Assembly: GCA_964483245.1 (NCBI GenBank)
Contig: CAZABP010000001.1
Location: 124,001-188,000 of the forward strand
Origin: CAZABP01 sp964483245
GTDB lineage: Bacteria; Planctomycetota; UBA1135; UBA2386
Length of the DNA stretch: 64,000 bases
Direction of reading: 5' to 3'
Below the pieces are notes generated by a model that saw only the letters and a program-made list of their open reading frames with translations, had not been told where the DNA came from and searched no databases. The translations under genes and the position numbers were made by a program. Below, in pieces: positions 1 through 8,698 of the stretch. Numbering within the stretch: position 1 is the stretch's first letter; every line of letters begins with the position of its first letter.

Positions 1-1158
1 CAGGCCGGGCCACACGCGCGCCTCCTCGGCCACCGTCGCCGTGAACGGCGGCTGGAACTGGTCGCTGATCTCGGTCAGGAACGACAGCGTGCCGCCGCTG
101 GCCCAGTGCTGCTCGGGCGCTTCGCCCGATGCGGACGGCGCACGGGTCGCGAACGACATCGGACTGCGCAGCCGGTCGGCGTACCCCTGCAGGTAGCTGC
201 GCACGGCCGGATCGACGCTGGCGCAGGGCGCATATGGGAACAGCACCTCGCGCCCGGAGCTGTGGAAGTCGAGGTACAGCTCCGGCCGCAGCCGCGCGAC
301 GAGCGCCATCAGCGTGCGGGTCTCCGGTTCGCTGCCGGCCGAGGGACCGCGGTAGGTCGCACTCGACGGCTGCGTCGAACCACCGCACGAGGCGCTCCAC
401 AGGAACGGGTAGTTGCGGTTGTTGTCGACGCCGTGGATCCCGCCGCCATTGTCGCGGCGGTTCTTCCGCCAGTAGTTGTCCGTGCTCCAGACGAACTCGG
501 TCCCGTCCGGGTTCGCGCAGGGGACGAACCAGATCTCGTAGTCGTCGACGAGCTGGCCGAGCTGCGGATCGGTGGCGCGCCCTTGCAGGATGCGGCGCAT
601 CGCCCCGACGACGATGTGCGGCGAGTTCAGCTCACGCGCGTGGTGCTGCGCCGCGATCAGGATCGCCGGCTCGTCCTCGTCGGTGGCGACGTGGTCGGAG
701 ACCTTCAGCGCATACAGCGCGCGGTTCTCGTGCGTGCGCACCCCGCCCGGCAGCGCCGACAGGTCGACGCGCTGCGCGTAGCCAGGGTGTGCAGCGGCGA
801 GCTGGTCCATCTCCGCGATCAGCTCGGTGTACGTGTAGTACAGCGGGTCCGGCGCGAGCGGGTTGGCCGTCGCGGCGCGGATCTCGTGGAACGGCCGGCC
901 GCGGTCCACGAGCAGCGCTGCCGGCACGAGCCGCACGAACTCTGCGTGTTGGTGCGGCGCGACCACGACCTCGCAGTCGGCATCCGGGGTGCGATGTTCG
1001 CAGGCGAGCAGGTCGTATCGCTGCGCCAACAGGTGGTGCAGCGCCGGCGCGATTGGCCCGGGGATCCGGAACCGGTATGAGGTGCCTGGATCCTGCGCGG
1101 CGATTCCAGCCAGCAGCGCAGCGGCGGCGATTGGACGCATCGGATTGGACCAGCTCAT
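1..1158 (-). CDS. Secreted M14 zinc carboxypeptidase (3' end outside window)
   Basis: The gene runs off the left edge, so only the first about 386 codons are seen. The N-terminus is a signal peptide ending near AAQDP. A second in-frame ATG at 1140 starts directly at the basic, hydrophobic stretch (MRPIAAAALLAGIAAQ) and may be the true start. The catalytic domain begins near residue 105. The zinc motif HxxE appears as HHARE near residue 173, the third zinc ligand as LDFHS near 299, and the catalytic glutamate as FLTEIS near 362, all in the expected M14 order and spacing. NPDG and DNNRNYPF, typical of the substrate pocket, lie between. The family removes C-terminal amino acids from peptides; the signal peptide places this one outside the cytoplasm. 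It is transcribed divergently from the permease gene 69 bases away. Confidence 0.88.
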   Translation of the reverse strand, partial: MSWSNPMRPIAAAALLAGIAAQDPGTSYRFRIPGPIAPALHHLLAQRYDLLACEHRTPDADCEVVVAPHQHAEFVRLVPAALLVDRGRPFHEIRAATANPLAPDPLYYTYTELIAEMDQLAAAHPGYAQRVDLSALPGGVRTHENRALYALKVSDHVATDEDEPAILIAAQHHARELNSPHIVVGAMRRILQGRATDPQLGQLVDDYEIWFVPCANPDGTEFVWSTDNYWRKNRRDNGGGIHGVDNNRNYPFLWSASCGGSTQPSSATYRGPSAGSEPETRTLMALVARLRPELYLDFHSSGREVLFPYAPCASVDPAVRSYLQGYADRLRSPMSFATRAPSASGEAPEQHWASGGTLSFLTEISDQFQPPFTATVAEEARVWPGL

Positions 1159-1227
1159 CGGAGGCAGCTTCGGACGCAGGTGCTCGGCGGCAGAGTTCCG
1201 CCGCGGCGGAGTGTAGGGGAACGACCG

Positions 1228-2235
1228 GTGACGGAGTTCCTGCAGCGTTTCCTGGGCATCCTGCTGCAGATGGCGCCGTATCTGCTGCTCGGGTTCGTGC
1301 TCGCCGGCCTGCTGCACGCAGTCGTGCCGCGCGAGTGGCTGGCCCGGGCCCTCGGCGGCCATGGCATCGGACCGATCCTGCGCGGCGCGCTGGTCGGAAT
1401 CCCGCTTCCGCTCTGCTCGTGCGGCGTGATCCCGGTCGCGCACGAGCTGCGGCGGCGCGGCGCCGGTCCGGGCGCGACGGCCTCGTTCCTGGTCTCGACG
1501 CCGGAGACCGGCGTCGATTCGATCGCCGCCTCGTTCGCCGTGTTGCATCCGCTGCTGGCGGTGCTGCGCCCGATCGCGGCTCTGCTGACCGCAGTCGCGG
1601 CCGGACTGCTGGTGAACCGGGTGCGGCCGGCCGGCGTCGTCACACCGGACGACGGCTGCTGTGATCACGAAGCGGATCAGGAGCTCGCCGGCGGGGCGCG
1701 CGGGTTGGTCGGGGGGATGCGCTACGCGTTCGTCGATCTGTTCGGCGAGGTGGCCGGGTACCTGCTGCCGGCCTTCGCCGTCACCGCTGCGTTGACCGGT
1801 CTGCTGGGTCCTGGCGACATCGAACGGCACATCGGCTCCGGACTGCTGCAGATGCTGTTGGTGCTGTTGATCTCGGTTCCGATCTACGTCTGCGCGACCG
1901 CGGCGACGCCGGTCGCCGCCGGGCTGATCGTCGCCGGTGCGAGTCCCGGCGCAGCGCTCGTGTTCCTGCTCGCGGGACCGGCCACGAACCTGGTCACGAT
2001 CACCGCCGCCGCGAAGATGCTCGGCCGGCGCGGGGCGGTCGCGTACCTGGTCGCGGTGGTCACGTGCAGCCTGGCGCTCGGTTTCGCGACCGATCTGCTG
2101 CTGACCGACGCGCTGCCGCGTGAGCTCGCCGACGTCGGCGCCGGCCACGGCGCGCCGTCGCTGCTCGAGTGGCTCGGCGGCGGCCTGCTGCTGGCGCTGC
2201 TCGCCATGCATCTCGTGCGCTGGCTGCGCCGATGA
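1228..2235 (+). CDS. SO_0444/YraQ-type permease, putative metal efflux
   Basis: The product is a 335-residue polytopic membrane protein of the DUF318/permease family, often annotated as SO_0444-type Cu/Zn efflux transporter. Family signatures are present: PLPLCSCGVIP in the first half, FLVSTPETGVDS just after it, and PIYVCATAATP with GPATNL in the second half, giving two related bundles of helices. The cytoplasmic loop between them holds DGCCDHE, a Cys-Cys-Asp-His cluster that could bind a soft metal. I chose the GTG at 1228 because AGGGGA lies 7 bases upstream and the protein then starts at the first helix. The stop overlaps the murJ start by 4 bases (ATGA). The substrate is inferred from the family and cannot be read from sequence. 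Confidence 0.8.
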   Translation: MTEFLQRFLGILLQMAPYLLLGFVLAGLLHAVVPREWLARALGGHGIGPILRGALVGIPLPLCSCGVIPVAHELRRRGAGPGATASFLVSTPETGVDSIAASFAVLHPLLAVLRPIAALLTAVAAGLLVNRVRPAGVVTPDDGCCDHEADQELAGGARGLVGGMRYAFVDLFGEVAGYLLPAFAVTAALTGLLGPGDIERHIGSGLLQMLLVLLISVPIYVCATAATPVAAGLIVAGASPGAALVFLLAGPATNLVTITAAAKMLGRRGAVAYLVAVVTCSLALGFATDLLLTDALPRELADVGAGHGAPSLLEWLGGGLLLALLAMHLVRWLRR

Positions 2236-3788
2236 CGAGCCTGCTGCGTGCGACGACCGTCGTCTCGTCGTTGACGCTGTTGTCGCGCCTGCTCGGGTTC
2301 GCGCGCGATCTGATCATGTTCCGCGCATTCGGCGCCGGACCGATCACCGGCACGTTCGTGCTCGCGTGGACGCTGCCGAACACGATGCGGCGCTGGTTCG
2401 GCGAAGGGGCGCTGTCGGCTGCGTTCGTGCCGGCCTATGCGCGGCTGCTCGCGCAGCAGCAGCGCGCCGAGGCCGATCGCCTGCTCGGCGGCGTCTGCGG
2501 CGCGCTGTTGCTGATCCTCGGTTCCGGCTCGCTGCTGCTCGCCAGCGCGGCGTGGCTGTGGCCGGCGGCGGCCGGCGGCGACGGCGAAGGCGTGTTGCTG
2601 CGCGAGCTCGCAGCGATCCTGGTGCCGTACGTGGTGCCGATCTGCCTCGTCGCGGTCCTCGGCGGCGCGCTGAATGCCTGGGGTTCGTTCGGCGCACCGG
2701 CCGCGGCACCAGCGCTGTTGAACCTGTTCTGGATCGCCGGGATCGGACTCGCCGCGTGGCTGTACGGCCTCGAACCGGTGCCGTCGATCCGGTTGCTGGC
2801 GGTCGCGTTGCTGGCCGGGGGCGTCGCGCAGCTGCTGGCGACGGCGATCCCGCTGGCGCGGCGCGGGGCATTGCCGTGGCCGCGCCTGCCGGGCCGCGGC
2901 GAACCGGCGCGCGGCGTGTTCGCCGCGATGCTGCCGACGGCGTTCGGCCTGTCGGTCGCGCAACTGACCGTGCTCGTCAACCAGCTGTTCGCCTGGACCC
3001 TGCTGGATCCGAGCGCGAACTCGTTCGTGTATCTCGCTGATCGGATCGTGCTGTTTCCGCACGGGTTGACCGCGCTGGCGCTCGCGACCGCGGTGTTCCC
3101 GCGGTTCGCCGAGCTGGCCGTGCAGCCGGACCGCGCGATGCTGCGCGGGCAGGTGGAGCGGTCGTTGCAGGCGGTGCTGTTCCTCGCGATCCCGGCCGCG
3201 GCTGGTCTCGTGCTGCTCGCGCCGGAGCTGTTCCGGATCGGCTTCGTCGGCGAGCGGTTCACGACTTCGGACGCAGAGCTGGCGGCGACCACGACCTCGG
3301 CGCTGGCGATCGGGCTGCCGTTCCTGGGTCTGGCCCAGCTCGCGGCGCGCGCGCTGTACGCGCTCGGCGATCTGCGCGCCCCCGCGCGCGCAGCCTGCAT
3401 CGTGTTCGGGGTCAACCTGTTGCTCGCGCCACTGCTCGCGCTCGGAGCCGGGTTCGGCGTCGCCGGCCTGACGCTGGCGATGAGTGTCGGCGCGATGCTG
3501 AACGCCGCGCTGTTGTTCGTGCAGCTGCGCCGGCACTGCGGCGGCCTGCGCCTCGCTCCGGCGAGTCTGTGGCGGATCGCCGGGGCTGTCGTCGCGATGC
3601 AGTTCGTCGTGGTGCTGACCGGTGGCCGGCTCGGACTCGAAGGGCGGCTCGGCGAGGCAGTCGATCAGCTGTTGATCCCGATTGCGGCCGGGATCTGCGC
3701 ATTCCTGTCTGTTGCACACCTGCTCGGCAGCCAGGAGCTGCGGCTGCTGCGGCGCCGGCGGGGCGCTGCTCTCAGTCGATCCGCTTGA
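2232..3788 (+). CDS. murJ: Lipid II flippase MurJ
   Basis: MurJ moves lipid-linked peptidoglycan precursor across the inner membrane. The 518-residue product has the expected length and a run of about 14 hydrophobic helices. Its N-terminus (SLLSRLLGFARDLIMFRAFG) matches the family start, and the family-typical NTMRRWFGEGALSAAFVP and LFPHGLTALALATAVFPRFA stretches are present. The start ATG overlaps the stop of the upstream permease by 4 bases, so the two are probably translated together. The 3' end overlaps the convergent gene by 17 bases. No second peptidoglycan gene lies next to it. Presence of a complete murJ implies peptidoglycan synthesis. Confidence 0.92.
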   Translation: MTSLLRATTVVSSLTLLSRLLGFARDLIMFRAFGAGPITGTFVLAWTLPNTMRRWFGEGALSAAFVPAYARLLAQQQRAEADRLLGGVCGALLLILGSGSLLLASAAWLWPAAAGGDGEGVLLRELAAILVPYVVPICLVAVLGGALNAWGSFGAPAAAPALLNLFWIAGIGLAAWLYGLEPVPSIRLLAVALLAGGVAQLLATAIPLARRGALPWPRLPGRGEPARGVFAAMLPTAFGLSVAQLTVLVNQLFAWTLLDPSANSFVYLADRIVLFPHGLTALALATAVFPRFAELAVQPDRAMLRGQVERSLQAVLFLAIPAAAGLVLLAPELFRIGFVGERFTTSDAELAATTTSALAIGLPFLGLAQLAARALYALGDLRAPARAACIVFGVNLLLAPLLALGAGFGVAGLTLAMSVGAMLNAALLFVQLRRHCGGLRLAPASLWRIAGAVVAMQFVVVLTGGRLGLEGRLGEAVDQLLIPIAAGICAFLSVAHLLGSQELRLLRRRRGAALSRSA

Positions 3789-4305
3789 AGTCGATGAACG
3801 CCTTGTCGTCCTGCCAGACGCGGAGCTGCGCACCGGCCAGCTCGAAGCGGCGGCTGAAGTGCCCCTGCAGCGGCTCGATCACGATGTCGCCGCGATGGTC
3901 GTTGGCATGCCCGCCGAGCACGGTCAGCTGCAGCTGGTGGCCGGCGATCCGGTAGCTGCAGACGCGCGCCTGCAGGTGCGGGACCTGCGGATCGTCGGTC
4001 TGCGCGGAGAGGTAGATCGACAGATGCCGGCGGCCGACGAACAACCAGCCTTTGACGTTCGGCACATATGCCTGTCCGACCCGCGACATCTGCGTCAGCT
4101 CCCAGATCCCGGCGAGCGGACTCGGCTCGGCGAAGCGCTGCATCAGATCGCGGCGCTCCACCGCGGTGCGGAACGGCTCCTGGATCGGCGGCAGCGGGCG
4201 GCCGGCGTAGTCCGGCGGCGGCTGCGGGCGTGACGGCTGTGGGTCCTGCGGCGCGAGTGCGAGTCCTGCGGCGAACGCGAAGGCGGCGACGAACGGGCTG
4301 CGCAT
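3772..4305 (-). CDS. Small secreted protein, lipocalin-like C-terminal half
   Basis: A 177-residue protein with a signal peptide (MRSPFVAAFAFAAGLALA) followed by a proline-rich linker (PQDPQPSRPQPPP). The rest begins LAGIWELTQM and consists of alternating short strands ending in a tryptophan-containing motif, resembling the calycin/lipocalin-like pattern in which a GxW near the start opens a beta barrel. I do not recognise a named family. It is convergent with murJ (17-bp overlap) and is probably transcribed from a read-through or own promoter downstream of the regulatory-domain gene 37 bases upstream. Function unknown; export is the only firm inference. Confidence 0.6.
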   Translation of the reverse strand: MRSPFVAAFAFAAGLALAPQDPQPSRPQPPPDYAGRPLPPIQEPFRTAVERRDLMQRFAEPSPLAGIWELTQMSRVGQAYVPNVKGWLFVGRRHLSIYLSAQTDDPQVPHLQARVCSYRIAGHQLQLTVLGGHANDHRGDIVIEPLQGHFSRRFELAGAQLRVWQDDKAFIDFKRID

Positions 4306-4342
4306 GGCTCCTCCATACCGCGGGAGGCGCTCCCGCGGGGCA

Positions 4343-5608
4343 TCACTCGATCCGGATCACGAGGCCGGTGCGCTGCTCGCCCGGCTGCAGGTCGAGCGGG
4401 AGGACGCCTTCACTGTGGCGCGTGCTCGGCGGCACCCGCATGACCGGCCGATCCTGCTCCTGCGCCGAGCGCGCGCCGGCCGCTTCGACCTCGGCATCGG
4501 AACGGCGCGCGCGCGGCAGCTTCGCGATGTGGTCGGCGCGCAGATCGACCGGACCGGGCGGCAGCCGCCCGATCGTGAACGCGCCCCGCTGATCCGTCCG
4601 CACGATCTCGTCCCCGTGCGGACCATGCGGATGGAACACCGCCGCGTCGCCAGCACCGGCTCCATCCAGCCGGAACACGACATGTCCGCTGACGGTCGCC
4701 GCCGGCAGGATCGTGATCGCGACGCCATCGTCGCCAGCCGTCACCATCGTGCGCACGTGCGTCCAGGCCTCGTCGAGACCCCCGACCAGCAGGCGGCACT
4801 GCATCGGCGCCGGCGGCAGGTGATCGAGTCGGAACGAACCATCCGCCGCGATCGGCGCCGTCACGCCGGCGAGGTTGTAGACGCGCAGCGTCAGTGACTG
4901 CGGCGGGATGCTGCTGGGGATCGTGACGCGGCCGGTCACCGGCCTGGTCCGCTTCAGGTCCAACGCGATCGGGTCGGCGTGCCGCAAGCCGACGTCGGCG
5001 TACGCGACTTCGAACCCCGGCTGCAGCGCGCGCACGCGCAGATGCTCGCAGCTCTTCGCATGCCCGCGTAGCACGAAGCCCCCCTCCTGGTCGACGGTCG
5101 TCGAGCAGATCGGGACGTACGGCGGCCCCAGCGAGGTGGCGACGATCTCCGCCCCGGCCGCCGGCATCCCGCCGGCGAACACGCTGCCGCGCAGCGCCGC
5201 AGCCGGGGTCAGATCGAGCGTCTGCGCGGTCCCGCGGTCGAGCACGATGTAGCCGATCGCGAGACCGGGCGCGCTGACGCGGGCGATCGCGCGGTCCGGC
5301 ACCAGCTCCGGGCCGAGTCGGAGCTCACCCCCTTCGTACGTGACTTCGCCGAGCAGCGGCGGCGGAGATGGCGCCGAACCGCGGTCGTCGTGCTCGAACA
5401 GTTCCACTTGCGCTTGCGCGATCTCGGCGCCGTCCGGTCCGCGCAGCGAGAGCCAGGTCTGCCGGCGCTGCCAGTCGGTCCAGAACCAGACCCCCAGCGC
5501 GACCAGCGCCACCAGCGGAACCCCGGCCTTGATCGACCACGGCAGGGCACCGTCGTTGCTACGGCGGCGAGCCGGGCCGCGCGACCGGATCGGAGGAGGG
5601 GCCGTCAT
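4343..5608 (-). CDS. Membrane-anchored carboxypeptidase-regulatory-like protein
   Basis: The 421-residue product starts with a short basic tail, then one transmembrane segment (about residues 25-43), then an extracytoplasmic region of Ig-like beta-sandwich repeats of the CarboxypepD_reg type. Repeats show the pattern G-x-V with a conserved DQxGxFxLxxLPPG-like strand, for example DQRGAFTIGRLPPGPVDLRA near residue 345. No enzymatic motif is visible. The start ATG overlaps the feoA stop by 4 bases (ATGA), making it the third gene of a feoB-feoA transcript. Two further proteins in the window have the same plan. A role in surface structure or scaffolding is inference; any link to iron uptake rests on context alone. 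Confidence 0.65.
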   Translation of the reverse strand: MTAPPPIRSRGPARRRSNDGALPWSIKAGVPLVALVALGVWFWTDWQRRQTWLSLRGPDGAEIAQAQVELFEHDDRGSAPSPPPLLGEVTYEGGELRLGPELVPDRAIARVSAPGLAIGYIVLDRGTAQTLDLTPAAALRGSVFAGGMPAAGAEIVATSLGPPYVPICSTTVDQEGGFVLRGHAKSCEHLRVRALQPGFEVAYADVGLRHADPIALDLKRTRPVTGRVTIPSSIPPQSLTLRVYNLAGVTAPIAADGSFRLDHLPPAPMQCRLLVGGLDEAWTHVRTMVTAGDDGVAITILPAATVSGHVVFRLDGAGAGDAAVFHPHGPHGDEIVRTDQRGAFTIGRLPPGPVDLRADHIAKLPRARRSDAEVEAAGARSAQEQDRPVMRVPPSTRHSEGVLPLDLQPGEQRTGLVIRIE

Positions 5609-5847
5609 GGATCGTTGGCTGGCGCGTCGCAAACGAAGATGCGCGACGCCAGTTCACGATCCACAGCGTAGCTCGATGCGGCGACGTCGAACACGAGCAC
5701 CGGTCGCGTGGCGCGCACGCGCAGCCGATCCCCCGGCACCACGCCGAGCGCCAGCAGCTTGTGCAGCATCGACTCGTCTGCTTCGCACAGCCGCGTCACG
5801 ACGACGACCGCGCCGCGCCGCATCTCGCTGAGCCGGCGTTCGCTCAC
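5605..5847 (-). CDS. feoA: FeoA ferrous iron transport accessory protein
   Basis: An 80-residue SH3-fold protein of the FeoA family: LHKLLALGVVPGDRLRVRA matches the core LxxLGLxPGxxVxV signature. FeoA is a small cytoplasmic partner of the FeoB ferrous iron permease. The start is a GTG overlapping the FeoB stop by 4 bases (GTGA), and its own stop overlaps the next gene (ATGA). The order feoB then feoA is the reverse of the common enterobacterial arrangement. No FeoC is seen. Confidence 0.88.
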   Translation of the reverse strand: MSERRLSEMRRGAVVVVTRLCEADESMLHKLLALGVVPGDRLRVRATRPVLVFDVAASSYAVDRELASRIFVCDAPANDP

Positions 5848-7901
5848 GACCAGCCGAGCAGACCGAGGATCCGGAACAGCATGGCACCGGCAAGGACCGC
5901 GACGGCGGTGACGATGCCGAAGATGGCCAGCGCGATCTGCGCGCCGCGCTCCCGCCACATCATCATGAATGTCGCGATGCACGGCACGAACAGCGTCAGC
6001 GTGAACGCCCCGGTCAGCAGCTGGCGGTCGCTGAGCACGCTGCCATCCTGCTGGGCCAACGCGAACAGCCCGGCGGCGCCGAAGTCGCGGCGGAAGAACC
6101 CGACCAGGATCGACTCCGCGGCAGCAGCCGGCAGCCCGACGAACGCGATGACCGGCTCGATCCCGCGCAGGATCCAGACGAGTCCACCGCTCTGGTCGAG
6201 CCCCCAGAGCACGACCGACGCGAGCAGGAACAGCGGCACGACCTCGCGCAGATACCAGACCACGCGCAGCCAGGTCTTGCGCAGCACGTTGGCCGGGCGC
6301 GGCCAACGCATCGGGACCAGCTCCATGTGGAACGTCGAGGCGCTGCCCGGCATGAGCCGCGTCGCGAACCACCCGGTCGCGAAGAACACGACCAGCAGCG
6401 ACAACACGTAGCCGACCCACAGCGACAGTCCCCGCGCGCCGAGCAACGCCGTGATCAGGCCGAGCTGCGCCGAGCACGGGATCGTCAACACGAGCAGCAG
6501 CGTCGCCAGGACCCGCTCGCGCCGGCGTTCGAGCGTGCGCGTGGTCATCGTCGCCATCGTCGAGCAGCCGAAACCGAGCACCATCGTGATCACGGCGCGG
6601 CCGTTCAGTCCGACCAGCTTGAACAGGCGGTCGCAGAGCAGCGCCAGACGCGGGAAGTACCCGGAGTCCTCGACGATCGAGAACACCACGAAGAACGCGG
6701 CGACGACCGGCAGGACCAGCGCCAGCGCGTACGTGATCCCGAGCGTCAGCACGCCGTACTCGCCGACGAACAGCGCGCGCAGGGTCTCGTTCGGCAGCAG
6801 GAGTTCGAACAGGCTGGTCAGCCACGGATTCACGATCCCGCCGAACAGGTCCTCCTCGAGCCAACCGACGACGGTGCCGGCCGCGAACACGCCGACGAAC
6901 AGGTAGAAGCCGCCGAGCAGCACGGCGACCAGCGGCAGCAGGCCGAGCAGCGGATGCGCGAGTGCGTAGCCGAGCCGCGAGCGGAACGTCGGGCGGGCGG
7001 CCGGACGCACGAAGACTCCATCCAGGATCGCGGCGGTGCGCCGGCGCAGCGCCAGCACGGCAGCGACCGGCGGCAGGCCGCCGAGCCGCTGCTGCAGCTC
7101 GCGGCGCACCTGCTGGATCCGCGTCGGATCGACGCCGCTGCGCTCGGCGAGGTCGCTGCTGCCGCGCAGGATCATCGCGGCAGCGATCGCCGGCGGCAGC
7201 GTGGCCGGCAGGCGCGCATGGCTGGCGGCGCGGACGATCTCGCCGGCCAGGTCGTCGACCACCGGTCCGAACTCCTCGCGCCACAGCGCGCCGGCGCCGG
7301 CGCTCGTGCGGTGCGGCGACTGCTGCAGCTGGAGCAGGTGCTGCTTCAGGTCCAGCACACCGAGCTGCTCGACGGCAACCGTGCGCACGACCGGGCAACC
7401 GAGCCGCTGTTGCAGCCGCGCAATGTCGACCTCGATCCCCTGCGCCTGCGCCTCGTCAGCCATGTTCAGGACCAGCACGACCGGCAGACCGGCGTCGATC
7501 AGCTCGATCGTGACCGGCAGCGCGCGGTCGAGGTTCTTCAGGTCGACGACGTGCAGCACGGCGGCCGAAGGACCGCTGAACAGCCCGTCCCGCGCGATCC
7601 GCTCGTCCTCGCTGAGCGGCATCAGCCCGTAGGACCCGGGCATGTCCTGGACCTGGATCTCCGCCTCGCCGAGCAGCACGCGGCCGCGCGTAATGCCGAC
7701 CGTCGTGCCAGGGTAGTTGCTGACGATCGCGGTGCCGCCGGTCAGGGCGTTGAACAGCGCGCTCTTGCCGACGTTCGGCTGGCCGAACAACCGGATCGGC
7801 GGCGCGGGCGGGGCGGACAGGACGCTGGGAGGCAACGGCGCGCGGTGAGACCGGATCTCAGAAGGGCGCGGGATCTTCGGGAATTCCCGGCTGCGCCGCA
7901 A
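5844..7901 (-). CDS. feoB: FeoB ferrous iron transport permease
   Basis: Imports Fe(II) across the inner membrane, using a cytosolic N-terminal G domain. Counting from the TTG at 7901, G1 is GQPNVGKS (40-47), the switch threonines follow in YPGTTVGI, G3 is DMPG (86-89) and G4 is NMAD (146-149). A helical linker precedes the membrane half with two Gate repeats (GFGCSTMATM in the first). Length about 685 residues is normal. No ATG or GTG precedes G1 in frame: the only plausible starts are TTG at 7901 or TTG at 7832, which shortens the N-terminus by 23 residues. It is cotranscribed with feoA and diverges from a methyltransferase gene. Confidence 0.9.
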   Translation of the reverse strand: MRRSREFPKIPRPSEIRSHRAPLPPSVLSAPPAPPIRLFGQPNVGKSALFNALTGGTAIVSNYPGTTVGITRGRVLLGEAEIQVQDMPGSYGLMPLSEDERIARDGLFSGPSAAVLHVVDLKNLDRALPVTIELIDAGLPVVLVLNMADEAQAQGIEVDIARLQQRLGCPVVRTVAVEQLGVLDLKQHLLQLQQSPHRTSAGAGALWREEFGPVVDDLAGEIVRAASHARLPATLPPAIAAAMILRGSSDLAERSGVDPTRIQQVRRELQQRLGGLPPVAAVLALRRRTAAILDGVFVRPAARPTFRSRLGYALAHPLLGLLPLVAVLLGGFYLFVGVFAAGTVVGWLEEDLFGGIVNPWLTSLFELLLPNETLRALFVGEYGVLTLGITYALALVLPVVAAFFVVFSIVEDSGYFPRLALLCDRLFKLVGLNGRAVITMVLGFGCSTMATMTTRTLERRRERVLATLLLVLTIPCSAQLGLITALLGARGLSLWVGYVLSLLVVFFATGWFATRLMPGSASTFHMELVPMRWPRPANVLRKTWLRVVWYLREVVPLFLLASVVLWGLDQSGGLVWILRGIEPVIAFVGLPAAAAESILVGFFRRDFGAAGLFALAQQDGSVLSDRQLLTGAFTLTLFVPCIATFMMMWRERGAQIALAIFGIVTAVAVLAGAMLFRILGLLGWS

Positions 7902-7924
7902 GTCACCGCGCGGCGGCGGCGGCT

Positions 7925-7930
7925 TAGCAT
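7925..7930 (+). promoter_or_regulatory. Possible -10 box for a leaderless methyltransferase mRNA
   Basis: TAGCAT ends 9 bases before the GTG start at 7940, with only GC-rich sequence and no ribosome binding site between. This spacing puts the transcription start at or next to the start codon. Part of a repeated pattern in this window. Confidence 0.3.
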
Positions 7931-7939
7931 CCCGCCCCG

Positions 7940-8698
7940 GTGGGCCAGCCGTACGACGACCGCTTCTATGCCAAGCACACCGCCTCGTGGGAGCGCTCGG
8001 CCAGCGCGCTGATCCCGCCGGTGGCAGCGTGGATCCGCCCCCGGTCGGTCCTGGACGTCGGCTGCGGGACCGGGTCCTGGCTGGCGGCGTTCGTCGCGGA
8101 GGGGGCGGCCGACGTCATCGGCGTGGACGGCGACTACGTCCCGCGCGAGCAGCTCCGGATCCCCCCGGACCGGTTCCTGGCGCGCGACCTGCGCCAGCCG
8201 CTCGACCTCGGGCGGCGCTTCGACCTGGTGATGTCGCTCGAGGTCGCCGAGCACGTGCCGCCGGAGCTGGCCGACCAGTTCCTCGACAGCCTCGTGCGGC
8301 ATGGCGATGTCGTGCTGTTCTCGGCTGCGATCCCATTCCAGGGCGGCGAGGGGCACGTCAACGAACGCTGGCCCGCGTGGTGGGCCGAGCGCTTCGCGGC
8401 GCGCGGCCTGCGTGCGATCGACTGCCTGCGCACGCGGCTGTGGAACGACACGCGCGTGCAGTGGTGGTACGCCCAGAACGTAGTGCTGTATGCCAGCGAG
8501 GCGGCCATGCAGCGGCACCCCGCGCTGCAGCGGGAGCTCGCGACCGCGCCGGCGACGCCGCTGCCGCTGGTGCATCCGGGCAAGTACCTGCAGCTCGCCG
8601 ATCCCGCGCGCCGTTCGCTGCGCAAGACGCTGCGCTCGCTGCCGGCGTTGGTCGTGCAGTCGCTGCGGCGCAAGCCGCGGCGCGCTATCTCCAGCTGA
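7940..8698 (+). CDS. Class I SAM-dependent methyltransferase
   Basis: A 252-residue protein with the Rossmann motif I LDVGCGTGSW near residue 38, an acidic motif after the second strand (GVDGDY) and a family-type SLEVAEHVPPE motif IV/post region near 100. This matches the methyltransferase-11/23 type frequently found in surface polysaccharide clusters. It starts with GTG at 7940. It is convergent with, and overlaps by 14 bases, a glycan-type operon on the other strand, so a role in methylating a sugar or lipid-linked intermediate is a reasonable guess, not shown by sequence. Confidence 0.8.
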   Translation: MGQPYDDRFYAKHTASWERSASALIPPVAAWIRPRSVLDVGCGTGSWLAAFVAEGAADVIGVDGDYVPREQLRIPPDRFLARDLRQPLDLGRRFDLVMSLEVAEHVPPELADQFLDSLVRHGDVVLFSAAIPFQGGEGHVNERWPAWWAERFAARGLRAIDCLRTRLWNDTRVQWWYAQNVVLYASEAAMQRHPALQRELATAPATPLPLVHPGKYLQLADPARRSLRKTLRSLPALVVQSLRRKPRRAISS

